Shown here: positions 8,245 to 16,392 of the stretch, piece by piece
Numbering within the stretch: position 1 is the first letter of the stretch
How the letters are laid out: every line of letters begins with the position of its first letter
Source of the DNA: Clostridia bacterium
GTDB lineage: Bacteria; Bacillota; Clostridia; Oscillospirales; CAG-272
Direction: 5' to 3'
DNA length: 64,000 nucleotides
Assembly (NCBI GenBank): GCA_017461765.1
Contig: JAFTXO010000004.1
Location: 27,949-91,948, forward strand
Position numbers and translations under genes: made by a program
Notes under the pieces: generated by a model
What the model was told of the DNA's origin: nothing
What the model saw: the letters and a program-made list of their open reading frames with translations, nothing else
Database searches by the model: none

Positions 8245-9600
8245 TTAGTCAAAAATATCAGTTAAGTCATTGAAGTTTTTGTGTGTGGTTACAACTATCA
8301 CGTTATCGCCGAGCCGTATAGATGAATTACCGTCAGGAATTATGACTTTGTTTTCTCTTATTATGCAGGCAATAAGACAGTTTTCTTTTGTTTTCAGCGT
8401 TTTAAGAGGCTGATTGTAGAATTTTTCTTGCTTTTTTGCCAAGAATTCAAGAGCCTCTACTTGATTGTTTACTAAACGGTAAAGCGTCAAAACATTACTT
8501 CCGCGCTTATTTGAAAGAGCTCTTATATAGCTGATGATCCTGTTTGCAACGATCCTTTTCGGGGAAACATTGTTTTGAATACCAAGCTCTCCGAGCATAT
8601 CGTAAAGATCATCGCTTTTTATTTGAGTGATGGTTTTTCTGACCTTCATTTTATTTGCGAACAGAGAAACTATCATATTTTCTTCGTCAATATCAGTGAG
8701 CGCAACGAGCGAATCCATTGCCTCAATGCCCTCCTCAATAAGAAGATCGTGCTGTGTTCCGTTGCCGTAGATGATATTAACCTTAGGCAAGGTTTCGGCA
8801 AGCTCATCGCAGGTTTTTTTATTGCTTTCAAGAAGCTTTATAAAAAACTTCTTTTTCGAAAGCTCCTCCGCGAGATAAAATCCTATCTTGTTTCCGCCGA
8901 TTATCATAATATTTTTTAATGGCGATTTTTCAAGCTTTGCTTCCGATAAGAAATTATGAAGCGAGTTTGCGTCAGAGGTGAAGTGTATTCTGTCACCCTC
9001 CTCAAACATAAAGTTACCTGAAGGAATAATGACCTCATCGCCTCTTTGAACGGCACAAACCAGCACCTTTGTGTTTAATTTTTTACCGAGAGATATAAGT
9101 GTCTCACCGATAAGAGAACAGTTTTTCTCCGCAACGATCTCAACCAAAAGAACTCTTCCTTTGGCGAAATGCTCCATTTGAGAAACCGACGGAAGGTTAA
9201 TAAGATTGAAAATTTCCTCGGCAGTCTCCTTTTCTGGATTAACTATCATTGATATTCCAAGCTCATCCTTCATATCCATGATCTGATGGCTGTAATCTGG
9301 GTTTCTTACTCGGGCAATAGTGTTTTTAACTCCTGCCTTTTTAGCAACAAGACAAGCAAAGACATTAAGCTCATCACTGTTTGTAAGGACTATGGCAAGA
9401 TCGGTATCTGCAATACCCGCTTCCTTTTGAATATCTATACAAGCGCCGTTTCCAACTACACCGAAAACATCGTATTTTTCAATAATATTCTCGACCTTAT
9501 CCTTATCCTTGTCAATAACGGTTATGGTATGCTCCATACCCGACAGACTCTGAAGGACGGTTTTACCGATAGTACCTACTCCTATAATTACTATTTTCAT
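8245..9600 (-). CDS. trkA: Trk potassium channel regulatory NAD-binding subunit (two RCK domains)
   Basis: Cytosolic regulator of TrkH, 451 aa, with two tandem RCK units (TrkA-N plus TrkA-C). The first Rossmann glycine motif GVGTIG lies at the extreme N-terminus; the second unit begins with IIGGNKIG about halfway. Each is followed by a TrkA-C ligand-binding domain with typical phrases (GDRIHFTS; GDNVIVV). These proteins bind NAD(H)/ATP and open or close the channel. The ATG at 9600 has an AGGAG site; the longer frame lacks one. It precedes trkH in the operon. A TACAAT box lies about 50 bp upstream but its -35 is poor, so I do not call that promoter. Confidence 0.93.
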   Translation of the reverse strand: MKIVIIGVGTIGKTVLQSLSGMEHTITVIDKDKDKVENIIEKYDVFGVVGNGACIDIQKEAGIADTDLAIVLTNSDELNVFACLVAKKAGVKNTIARVRNPDYSHQIMDMKDELGISMIVNPEKETAEEIFNLINLPSVSQMEHFAKGRVLLVEIVAEKNCSLIGETLISLGKKLNTKVLVCAVQRGDEVIIPSGNFMFEEGDRIHFTSDANSLHNFLSEAKLEKSPLKNIMIIGGNKIGFYLAEELSKKKFFIKLLESNKKTCDELAETLPKVNIIYGNGTQHDLLIEEGIEAMDSLVALTDIDEENMIVSLFANKMKVRKTITQIKSDDLYDMLGELGIQNNVSPKRIVANRIISYIRALSNKRGSNVLTLYRLVNNQVEALEFLAKKQEKFYNQPLKTLKTKENCLIACIIRENKVIIPDGNSSIRLGDNVIVVTTHKNFNDLTDIFD

Positions 9601-9775
9601 AAATATACTCCTATATTTGAAGTTACAGTTCATTAATAAATATTGTACCATCTTTTTTTATGAAATGGAAGAGCTTTTTTTAAAAATAATTATCTGAGAT
9701 AAGAAAACAAAAATATTGGCAATAAAAATATGTCGAAAAAAGTAGAAATAATTTTGATTTATCATAAACTGTAAT

Positions 9776-9812
9776 AAGAGTCGTTGAGACTCTTGCAGAC
9801 GAAAGTTTGCAA
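9776..9812 (+). promoter_or_regulatory. Two tandem hairpins in the cotJ leader
   Basis: Stem 1: 9776-9782 with 9788-9794, 5-base loop. Stem 2: 9793-9800 with 9805-9812, one G-U pair, GAAA tetraloop. They sit immediately upstream of the cotJA ribosome site (AGGAGG). A CATAAACT box at 9763-9770 resembles a sporulation sigma-E -10 element, but no convincing -35 is at the right distance. A role in mRNA stability is inference. Confidence 0.5.
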
Positions 9813-9827
9813 AATAGGAGGAAAAAT

Positions 9828-10124
9828 ATGAGATTTGAACCAAATATGAAAAATTCTCAAAGAGAGGATTACGAAGAGTTTTCCAAGTTTTTGGGTTTGA
9901 ACACACGCCAAAATCAAAGGCGTGCCGTTCAGACGATGTCACCCGTAACTCATGAAAACTCGTACCGTTCATCAAGGCCTCTTGCGATGGTATATGCGGA
10001 AAAGCAGGAATTTTGCAGCATATACGATCCTGAGATAGCACTTATAAACGGAACAATATTCGAAGAGCTTAATTTGCCCTTTTACCACTCGAAATGTTCA
10101 AGAAACGGAGGATGCAGCAGATGA
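9828..10124 (+). CDS. cotJA: Spore coat protein CotJA
   Basis: Small spore-coat associated protein, 98 aa, first gene of the cotJABC operon made in the mother cell. The CotJA signature is in the C-terminal half: LAMVYAEKQEF, YDPE and GTIFEELNLPF. The N-terminal ~45 residues are basic and polar with no signal. The ATG at 9828 follows AGGAGG by 6 bases; a slightly earlier in-frame codon has no ribosome site. The tail is Cys/Gly-rich (CSRNGGCSR). Its stop overlaps the cotJB start (ATGA). The operon is direct evidence of endospore formation. Confidence 0.92.
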   Translation: MRFEPNMKNSQREDYEEFSKFLGLNTRQNQRRAVQTMSPVTHENSYRSSRPLAMVYAEKQEFCSIYDPEIALINGTIFEELNLPFYHSKCSRNGGCSR

Positions 10125-10375
10125 ATAATAGCAGGGAAAATCTTATGTCAAGAATACAGGCGTATTCATTTGCGGTAAAGGAAGCAAATCTTTATCTTGA
10201 TGCGTACCCCGATTCAAAGGCGGCTCTTGACTATTATAACAAATACAAAAATCTTGAAGCCAAAGCTATATCCGAATATGAAATGAGATATGGGCCCATC
10301 AATCTGCCAAGCGAAGCAAGATCTTGGTCGTGGGTGAACGGACCTTGGCCGTGGCAGAACATGGAGGTAAAATAA
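10121..10375 (+). CDS. cotJB: Spore coat protein CotJB
   Basis: Second gene of the cotJ operon, 84 aa. The family hallmarks are visible: an N-terminal helix with AVKEANLYLDAYPD, the YNKYKNL segment, and the C-terminal tryptophan-rich WVNGPWPWQ motif. The start at 10121 overlaps the cotJA stop and has a GGAGG about 8 bases upstream, inside cotJA. Its stop touches the cotJC start. CotJB is required with CotJA and CotJC for assembly of the inner coat in Bacillus; the biochemical role is unknown. Confidence 0.92.
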   Translation: MNNSRENLMSRIQAYSFAVKEANLYLDAYPDSKAALDYYNKYKNLEAKAISEYEMRYGPINLPSEARSWSWVNGPWPWQNMEVK

Positions 10376-11002
10376 ATGTGGCAGTATGAGAGAAAATTAC
10401 AGTATCCTGTAAAGATCAAAAATCCCAATCCCAAGTATGCGCAAATAATCGTAAGCCAGCTTGGCGGACCTGACGGAGAGGTCGGCGCATCGCTCAGATA
10501 TCTTACGCAAAGATTTGCAATGCCCGATCCCAAGATAATCGGTATGCTCACGGATATAGGCACAGAGGAGCTTGCGCACGTAGAGATCGTAAGTGCTATA
10601 TTGTATCAGCTCACAAGAAATCTTACTCCCGACGAGATCGTAAAGAGCGGCTTTGACACCTACTTTGTAGATCACACGACAGGTATATATCCCGTTGCGG
10701 CAAGCGGATATCCATATACTGCAGCGCAATTTCAGTCAAAGGGCGATGTGCTTACCGATCTTAACGAGGACCTTGCCGCAGAACAGAAGGCGAGAACGAC
10801 TTACGATAACATTTTAAGGCTTGTCGATGATCCCGATGTTTGCGATGTTATAAAATTCTTGCGCGCAAGAGAAGTAGTTCACTATCAGAGATTCGCCGAC
10901 GCACTTCGCATAGCTCAGGATAGCATGGACTCGAAAAACTTTTACGGATACAATCCCGCATTTGATAACGTAACATCAAGAAATCATAATTGTAAAGCGT
11001 AA
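10376..11002 (+). CDS. cotJC: Spore coat manganese-catalase-like protein CotJC
   Basis: Di-manganese catalase family coat protein, 208 aa. Putative metal ligands are the Glu in GEVGASLRY (about residue 35), Glu and His in GTEELAHVE (about 69-72), the Glu in LAAEQKA and the Glu/His pair in REVVHYQRF. In the family these bind two Mn ions that dismute H2O2, which would protect the spore. Length is typical. It starts on the base after the cotJB stop and ends before a strong terminator, closing the three-gene operon. Confidence 0.93.
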   Translation: MWQYERKLQYPVKIKNPNPKYAQIIVSQLGGPDGEVGASLRYLTQRFAMPDPKIIGMLTDIGTEELAHVEIVSAILYQLTRNLTPDEIVKSGFDTYFVDHTTGIYPVAASGYPYTAAQFQSKGDVLTDLNEDLAAEQKARTTYDNILRLVDDPDVCDVIKFLRAREVVHYQRFADALRIAQDSMDSKNFYGYNPAFDNVTSRNHNCKA

Positions 11003-11013
11003 AGGCTTTTACG

Positions 11014-11052
11014 AAAAACGGAATTTTTCAAAAGTTCCGTTTTTCTTTTTTT
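11014..11052 (+). terminator. Terminator of cotJABC
   Basis: 10-bp stem (11014-11023 with 11035-11044), 11-base loop, then CTTTTTTT. Typical rho-independent terminator. Confidence 0.88.
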
Positions 11053-11095
11053 GCGGAAAGGAGATGATGACATTGATATTTTTTATTATATAATG

Positions 11096-11124
11096 TTGAC
11101 AAGTTTGTGTTTTGATGTTAAAAT
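11096..11124 (+). promoter_or_regulatory. Sigma-A promoter of the lysR-nadK-nfnAB operon
   Basis: Perfect TTGACA (11096-11101), 17-bp spacer, TAAAAT (11119-11124). Start near 11131, only about 20 nt before the LysR start codon. No typical LysR T-N11-A palindrome stands out. Confidence 0.85.
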
Positions 11125-11154
11125 AGAGTATTAAATTGCAGAGGAGAGATGAGA

Positions 11155-12099
11155 ATGAATACGATGCATTTGAAATACGCGATAGAGATAGAAAGAACCG
11201 GCTCGATCTCCAAGGCGGCGGAAAATTTATTTATGGCTCAGCCAAATCTCTCTAAGGCAATAAAGGAGATGGAGCAGAACTTTAATATAACCATCTTCGA
11301 AAGAACGCCTCGCGGTGTGATCCCGACGGCTCGGGGAAGAGAGTTTCTTGAAAGCGCAAAGGTAATCCTTTCGCAAGTCGATAAAATGAAGGAAATATCA
11401 AATGAGTATGGCGATAGGGAGGTAGTGAAAGCCAAGATTTCGATACCTCGCGGCTCGTATATTTCAAAGGCGTTTGCGAAAACGGTTGCCTCGCTTGATC
11501 CCGAAACTGCTCTTAATATTCAGATAAGAGAAACAAACTCCATGCAAACGATACTCAATGTTTCGGAGAACTCTTACGATTTTGGCATAATAAGATATCA
11601 AACCGTCAATGAAAGATATTTTCTTGATTATCTTAAAAAGAAGAAGCTTGAATATAAGGAGCTTTGGGAGTTTCCGTGTCTTGTCGTTATGAATACGAGA
11701 AACAAGCATATAAATGATGAACAGCTTTCATTGAAGGAGCTTGCGCAGGACGGAATCGAGGTAATACACGGAGATAATATTATTCCGTATATCTCTAAGA
11801 ATAATCTTGACCATAACGAGTTTACTCATACGGCGGAAAAGAAGGTCTATCTTTATGAGCGCGGAAGTCAGTTTCAGCTTCTCGTAACCGTAGATAATGC
11901 TTATATGTGGGCATCTCCGTTGCCCGAAAGCATTGTAAAAACGCTAAATCTCGTTCAAAGAAGATGCGATGCTCCGAATAATGCGTTTAAGGACGGAATC
12001 ATATGGAGAAAGGACTATGTTCTCTCGCCCGTAGATCTGAAATTTATACAGAACCTTAAGGAAGAAATAAAAGATCTTCAAGCTATAGAATACAAATAA
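11155..12099 (+). CDS. LysR-family transcriptional regulator
   Basis: LysR-type regulator, 314 aa from this start. The winged helix-turn-helix is in the first ~60 residues (SISKAAENLFMAQPNLSKAI, then FERTPRGVIPTARG), followed by a linker helix and a substrate-binding co-inducer domain. Three in-frame ATGs lie close together; I prefer 11155 because AGGAGA is 7 bases upstream, while the ATG at 11149 is too close to it. It is the first gene of an operon with NAD kinase and NfnAB (12- and 26-base gaps), so it may sense redox state or an NADPH-linked metabolite. The effector is unknown. Confidence 0.88.
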   Translation: MNTMHLKYAIEIERTGSISKAAENLFMAQPNLSKAIKEMEQNFNITIFERTPRGVIPTARGREFLESAKVILSQVDKMKEISNEYGDREVVKAKISIPRGSYISKAFAKTVASLDPETALNIQIRETNSMQTILNVSENSYDFGIIRYQTVNERYFLDYLKKKKLEYKELWEFPCLVVMNTRNKHINDEQLSLKELAQDGIEVIHGDNIIPYISKNNLDHNEFTHTAEKKVYLYERGSQFQLLVTVDNAYMWASPLPESIVKTLNLVQRRCDAPNNAFKDGIIWRKDYVLSPVDLKFIQNLKEEIKDLQAIEYK

Positions 12100-12111
12100 A
12101 AAGGTGATTAT

Positions 12112-12957
12112 ATGAAAAAAGCGATAATTATCCCTAACCCGTATAAGCAACAGAGTGTTGATTTTGCTCTTGAAGCATCGGTGTTTTTAAAAGAAAACGG
12201 ATACGAAACGCAAATACTTGATAATGATGAAGCTACCCCATGGGATGATGCGGAATTCGCTGTCGTTATGGGCGGTGACGGAACTGTGTTACGCGCGGCA
12301 AGGCGCTTGTACGGAAAGAATATAACTCTTTTCGGTATAAACTTCGGAAATCTCGGATATCTTACCGAGGTCGGCCCTCAAAACGCGATAGACGGCTTGT
12401 CAAAGCTTGTTTCGAAGGACTATAAAACAGAAAAAAGAATAATGATCGAGGGAGAGATCATAAGAGACGGAAAGGCTGTATTTGAGTTTGTCGGCTTGAA
12501 CGAGGCTTGTATATTCCGTTCCAGTCTTACTCACGCGTTGAGTATGCAGGTTTACATAAACGGTAAGCTTACCGAAAACATAGTCGGAGACGGAGTCATA
12601 GTCGCAACGCCGACAGGATCTACCTCGTATAATTTTTCGGCATCCGGCCCTGTGCTTTCTCCGACATCTGCAAGCATGGTGATAACCCCTGTTTCGCCTA
12701 AGTATTTTCCGCGTTCGTCAATAGTAATAGACGGAACTGAAAACATAGAAATAAAAATAAGCTGGTCAAGGGTAAGCGAAAACGGTCGGGCATCCATCGA
12801 TGTTGACGGACATATGCGTTATTCCCTTGAAAACGGCGATACCGTAAGAATAAAAAAAGCTCAGCATCATACATTGATCGCAAAGGTAAGCGATACGAGC
12901 TTTTATCAGATACTGTGTCATAAGCTCTCTAAGGCGAGCCCTGACATAAACGAATAA
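12112..12957 (+). CDS. nadK: NAD kinase
   Basis: Phosphorylates NAD to NADP with ATP or polyphosphate; 281 aa, the usual length. The GGDGT motif is at residues 55-59 (VVMGGDGTVLRAAR), the FGINFGNLGYLTE segment follows, NEA in the mid-region contacts the substrate, and the glycine-rich region VATPTGSTSYNFSASGP is in the C-terminal beta domain. The ATG at 12112 follows AAGGTG. It lies between a LysR regulator and nfnAB, so the operon both makes NADP and reduces it. Confidence 0.95.
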   Translation: MKKAIIIPNPYKQQSVDFALEASVFLKENGYETQILDNDEATPWDDAEFAVVMGGDGTVLRAARRLYGKNITLFGINFGNLGYLTEVGPQNAIDGLSKLVSKDYKTEKRIMIEGEIIRDGKAVFEFVGLNEACIFRSSLTHALSMQVYINGKLTENIVGDGVIVATPTGSTSYNFSASGPVLSPTSASMVITPVSPKYFPRSSIVIDGTENIEIKISWSRVSENGRASIDVDGHMRYSLENGDTVRIKKAQHHTLIAKVSDTSFYQILCHKLSKASPDINE

Positions 12958-12983
12958 AGCATTTACATATTTGAAGAGGTCAT

Positions 12984-13826
12984 ATGTTTGAAATTATCAA
13001 AAGAAAAGAACTTAATAAAACGGTAACCCTTATGGAGATAAGCGCTCCTAAGGTTGCCAAAAAGGCTCAACCGGGTCAGTTTATAATACTTCGTACCGAT
13101 GAAAACGGCGAAAGAATACCGCTCACAGTTGCCGATTATGACAGAGAGAAGGGAACTGTTACTGTAATATTCCAAATAGTAGGCGCAACAACGGAAAAGC
13201 TGAATGCCATGAGAGAGGGGGACTGCCTTTGCGATTTTGTCGGACCGCTTGGCAGAGCCACGGAAACAGATGGACTTAAAAAGGTAGCCGTAGTCGGCGG
13301 CGGAGTTGGATGTGCTATTGCATATCCCGTTGCTAAAAAGCTTCATTCGCTCGGCTGCGAGGTTCACGCGATAGCAGGCTTTCGTACAAGAGAGCTCGTT
13401 ATTTTGGAGGATGAATTCAAAAACGCCTCTTCAAAGTTCTTGCTCATGAGCGATGACGGAAGCGCAGGCGAAAAGGGACTTGTTACAAACGCTCTTGAAA
13501 AGCTTATCGAGAGCGGAGAAAAATACGATGAGGTAATAACGATAGGTCCGCTTCCTATGATGAAGTTCGTATGCTTGCTTACTAAAAAGTACGGAATAAA
13601 AACGGTAGCTTCTATGAACCCGATAATGATAGACGGAACGGGCATGTGCGGCTGCTGTCGACTCTCGGTTGGAGGAGAAATGAAATTTGCATGCGTTGAC
13701 GGTCCGGAGTTTGACGGACATCTTATCGATTTCGACGAGACCATCGAGCGCGCTTCAACCTATAAGCAATTTGAAAGACGTAAGCACAAGGAGGCTTGCA
13801 ACCTCTTTAAAAAGGAGGTAGAGTAA
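12984..13826 (+). CDS. nfnA: NfnA: FAD/[2Fe-2S] subunit of ferredoxin:NADP oxidoreductase
   Basis: Small subunit (280 aa) of NADH-dependent reduced ferredoxin:NADP oxidoreductase, an electron-bifurcating complex. The FAD-binding barrel carries PGQFIILR and RIPLTVAD, then the NAD-binding Rossmann unit GGGVGCAIAYP. The C-terminal [2Fe-2S] cluster motif is DGTGMCGCCR followed by a fourth Cys (FACVDGP). The same fold is found in dihydroorotate dehydrogenase electron-transfer subunits, but the partner immediately downstream is NfnB, deciding the assignment. The stop overlaps the nfnB start by one base (TAATG). Confidence 0.9.
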   Translation: MFEIIKRKELNKTVTLMEISAPKVAKKAQPGQFIILRTDENGERIPLTVADYDREKGTVTVIFQIVGATTEKLNAMREGDCLCDFVGPLGRATETDGLKKVAVVGGGVGCAIAYPVAKKLHSLGCEVHAIAGFRTRELVILEDEFKNASSKFLLMSDDGSAGEKGLVTNALEKLIESGEKYDEVITIGPLPMMKFVCLLTKKYGIKTVASMNPIMIDGTGMCGCCRLSVGGEMKFACVDGPEFDGHLIDFDETIERASTYKQFERRKHKEACNLFKKEVE

Positions 13827-15247
13827 TGCCTAATATGTCACTTAAAAAGAATGAGATGCCAACGCAAGCCCCAGATATAAGAAATAAAAACTTCAAAGAG
13901 GTAGCGCTCGGATATACTCCTGAGCAGGCTATTAACGAGGCTGAAAGATGCTTGAACTGCAAAAATAAACCTTGCGTTTCGGGATGTCCCGTAAAGGTAC
14001 ATATTCCCGATTTTATAGCAAAGGTAGCAGAGGGTAAGTTTGACGAGGCATACGATATAATCTCATTATCTTCATCACTTCCCGCAGTGTGCGGAAGAGT
14101 TTGCCCTCAGGAAAATCAGTGTGAAGGAAAATGTGTACGCGGAATAAAGGGCGAGAGCGTTGCTATCGGACGTCTTGAGAGATTTGTTGCCGATTATCAT
14201 AATGCCAAAGCTAAGCTTTGCCACTCTGATATCACAAATAACGGACACAGGGTCGCAGTTATCGGCTCAGGCCCTGCGGGACTTACGTGCGCATCGGATC
14301 TTGCTAAAAAAGGATACAGTGTGACTGTATTTGAAGCGCTTCACACGGCAGGCGGCGTTTTGGTATACGGTATACCTGAATTTCGTTTACCCAAATCGAT
14401 AGTTGAAACTGAGATAAAGGGCCTTAAGGCTCTCGGAGTAGAGATAGAAACGAATACCGTTGTCGGAAGAACCGTATCAATAGACGAGCTTATGGATGAA
14501 GAGGGCTACGAGGCTGTATTTATAGGCACAGGCGCAGGACTTCCCAAATTTATGAATATTCCCGGTGAAAACTTAAGAGGCGTTTATTCCGCAAATGAAT
14601 TCCTCACCAGAATAAATCTTATGAAGGCGTATCTTGAAGACAGCGATACACCTATTCAAAAAGCAAAAAAGGTTGCTGTCGTAGGCGGTGGAAACGTTGC
14701 GATGGATGCCGCAAGATGCGCAAAACGCTTAGGCGCTGAGGTGTATATAGTTTACAGAAGAGGTATGGACGAGCTTCCTGCAAGAAAGGAAGAGATAGAG
14801 CACGCCAAGGAGGAGGGAATTATCTTCAAGACCCTCACCAATCCCACCGAAATAATAGGATACCATAATCCCGATGATAAACGCGACGAGCGCAATGGTA
14901 CTGTAAAGGGCATAAAATGCGTTGAAATGGAGCTTGGCGAGCCTGATGCTTCGGGCAGACGCAAGCCGATCTCGAAGCCCGACAGCGAATTCTTGCTCGA
15001 TGTCGATTGCGTTATAATGGCTCTCGGCACATCTCCGAATCCGCTTATAAAGAATACCACAAATGGACTTGAAACGCAAAAGTGGGGCGGAATTACCGCT
15101 GACGAGAACGGAAAGACCTCTCGCGAGGGCGTATTCGCTGGCGGAGATGCGGTAACGGGCGCGGCTACCGTTATATTGGCAATGGGCGCAGGTAAGACTG
15201 CGGCAACAGCAATAGACGAGTATATAAAAAACAAGCAAAAAGCTTAA
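13826..15247 (+). CDS. nfnB: NfnB: NADPH-binding subunit of ferredoxin:NADP oxidoreductase (GltD-like)
   Basis: Large subunit (473 aa) of the Nfn complex, homologous to the glutamate synthase small chain. The N-terminal domain has two Cys clusters (CLNCKNKPCVSGCPV and CGRVCPQENQCEGKC) for two [4Fe-4S] centres. A FAD motif (VIGSGPAGLTCA) and an NADPH motif (VVGGGNVAMDAAR) follow, with a C-terminal GD-x3-A FAD closure (FAGGDAVTGAATVI). With NfnA it couples ferredoxin and NADH oxidation to NADP reduction. There is no large GltB chain in the window, which argues against glutamate synthase. Confidence 0.9.
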   Translation: MPNMSLKKNEMPTQAPDIRNKNFKEVALGYTPEQAINEAERCLNCKNKPCVSGCPVKVHIPDFIAKVAEGKFDEAYDIISLSSSLPAVCGRVCPQENQCEGKCVRGIKGESVAIGRLERFVADYHNAKAKLCHSDITNNGHRVAVIGSGPAGLTCASDLAKKGYSVTVFEALHTAGGVLVYGIPEFRLPKSIVETEIKGLKALGVEIETNTVVGRTVSIDELMDEEGYEAVFIGTGAGLPKFMNIPGENLRGVYSANEFLTRINLMKAYLEDSDTPIQKAKKVAVVGGGNVAMDAARCAKRLGAEVYIVYRRGMDELPARKEEIEHAKEEGIIFKTLTNPTEIIGYHNPDDKRDERNGTVKGIKCVEMELGEPDASGRRKPISKPDSEFLLDVDCVIMALGTSPNPLIKNTTNGLETQKWGGITADENGKTSREGVFAGGDAVTGAATVILAMGAGKTAATAIDEYIKNKQKA

Positions 15248-15281
15248 ATTACAGACACGTGATCAAGAATTTCGAAACAGC

Positions 15282-15310
15282 AGGCTGTCGCATTAGTGTC
15301 AGCCTATTTG
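15282..15310 (+). terminator. Imperfect terminator after nfnB
   Basis: 6-bp outer stem (15282-15287 with 15300-15305), an inner T-T mismatch, then C-G and G-T pairs. The trailing T tract is weak. Its left arm and loop are the same 15 bases as the minus-strand hairpin at 37201, so it looks like a decayed copy of that terminator type. Confidence 0.5.
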
Positions 15311-15413
15311 CTTTGCGGATGTTATCTTTAGAAAAATCGTCAGAAGACACGCTTCGAGAGTAAATATAAATTCGTAGCGAAGTCATAGATAAGATTTCGG
15401 TCGCTTTTGGGTA

Positions 15414-15442
15414 TTGATATTTTTTACCGATTGTGCTAAAAT
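15414..15442 (+). promoter_or_regulatory. Promoter of the HtrA-like lipoprotein gene
   Basis: TTGATA (15414-15419), 17-bp spacer ending in TGC, TAAAAT (15437-15442), a good extended sigma-A promoter. The region 15311-15410 holds no recognisable feature. Confidence 0.75.
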
Positions 15443-15474
15443 AAACTTATAATGATAATTACGGAGTAGAAAGC

Positions 15475-16392
15475 ATGAAAAGAATATTTGTATTTTTAGC
15501 GTTGCTTGCGGCGATTTTCGTTCTCCCTTCGTGTGATGGCGAAGCAGTCTGTGAGCATTCGTATAATGAAACAGTACACGTCCCCACGTGTCTTAATAAC
15601 GGATATACGGAGAAGGTGTGTACCAAATGCTCGCAAACCGAGATCGTAGATTATGTTTCTCCGACCGGTCACGCAGGTGAATGGAAGATATCAGTTCCCG
15701 CCACTTGCACGACACAGGGTACGGAAATAAACGTCTGCACGGTGTGCGATGAGATCATAAAAAGCAGGGCTCTTGATAAGACTCAGCACACTTTTGCTTC
15801 AACGACGGTAGCTCCAACCTGTAAGGATAGCGGATACGAGCTTCATCTTTGCACCCTCTGCGGATACAGTGAGCAAAATAATTTCAAAGCTCCGACTGGC
15901 GTTCATACAGAGGGTAACGGAACGGTCGCCGCTCAGCCTGATTGCAACACCATAGGAAAAAGAGAGTATTATTGCAAGATATGCAATACATTCTTAAGAG
16001 AAGAAAATATTGATGTAACCGAGCATGATTATATGATACTTTATTCTCAGCCCTCAACCGAAGGCGAGGAAGCGTTCACTATGTATAAATGTACGATATG
16101 CCACGATACATATAAAGGAGATTATGTCCCTGAGACTATACGCGCAAACGAAATTTACGATATGCTCAAGGACGCTATGCTTGAAATAATAGCAAAGGAT
16201 AAAAACGGCGCGGAAGTGGCTGTTGGATCGGGATTTTTCGTGTCAAGCGACGGTTGTATCGTAACGAATTATCACGTGATCGAGGCGGCGTATTCTCTTG
16301 ATATCTCAAAATATGACGGAACGAAAATAGACGCCAAGCTTATAGGCTACGATATCGATCAGGATATAGCTATATTGAAGGCTGAAATATAG
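15475..16392 (+). CDS. 5' part of an amber-interrupted HtrA-like lipoprotein
   Basis: 305 codons ending in TAG. The signal peptide ends in a lipobox LPSC (Cys20), predicting a membrane-anchored lipoprotein. Residues 26-215 hold about five Cys-rich repeats (roughly H-x-PTC-x4-GY-x4-C-x2-C) like those of clostridial surface proteins. The start of a trypsin-like S1C/DegP domain follows, with catalytic His267 (TNYHVIE) and Asp297 (QDIAIL). The frame stops at 16390-16392, yet the same frame continues with the rest of the protease. Alone this product lacks the catalytic serine and should be inactive. The ATG has a CGGAG site and a promoter. Confidence 0.8.
   Translation: MKRIFVFLALLAAIFVLPSCDGEAVCEHSYNETVHVPTCLNNGYTEKVCTKCSQTEIVDYVSPTGHAGEWKISVPATCTTQGTEINVCTVCDEIIKSRALDKTQHTFASTTVAPTCKDSGYELHLCTLCGYSEQNNFKAPTGVHTEGNGTVAAQPDCNTIGKREYYCKICNTFLREENIDVTEHDYMILYSQPSTEGEEAFTMYKCTICHDTYKGDYVPETIRANEIYDMLKDAMLEIIAKDKNGAEVAVGSGFFVSSDGCIVTNYHVIEAAYSLDISKYDGTKIDAKLIGYDIDQDIAILKAEI

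Noticed and set aside
9763-9770. Sigma-E promoter for cotJ as a firm call
   Set aside because: A CATAAACT -10-like box exists, but no -35 ATA-type element lies at the required spacing, so it is only mentioned in the leader entry.
14752-15234. 160-residue open frame antisense to nfnB
   Set aside because: It lies entirely opposite a well-supported gene, has no ribosome-binding site and no recognisable domain; a composition shadow.
12984-15247. Glutamate synthase or dihydroorotate dehydrogenase electron-transfer genes
   Set aside because: No large GltB chain or PyrD is adjacent, while the two subunits are paired exactly as in NfnAB.
16390-16392. TAG recoded as a sense codon (alternative genetic code or pyrrolysine)
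   Set aside because: TAG ends trmN (26-28) and the Gfo/Idh gene (18511-18513) at family-typical lengths, and no downstream insertion structure or pyl genes are seen; a single nonsense change is simpler.
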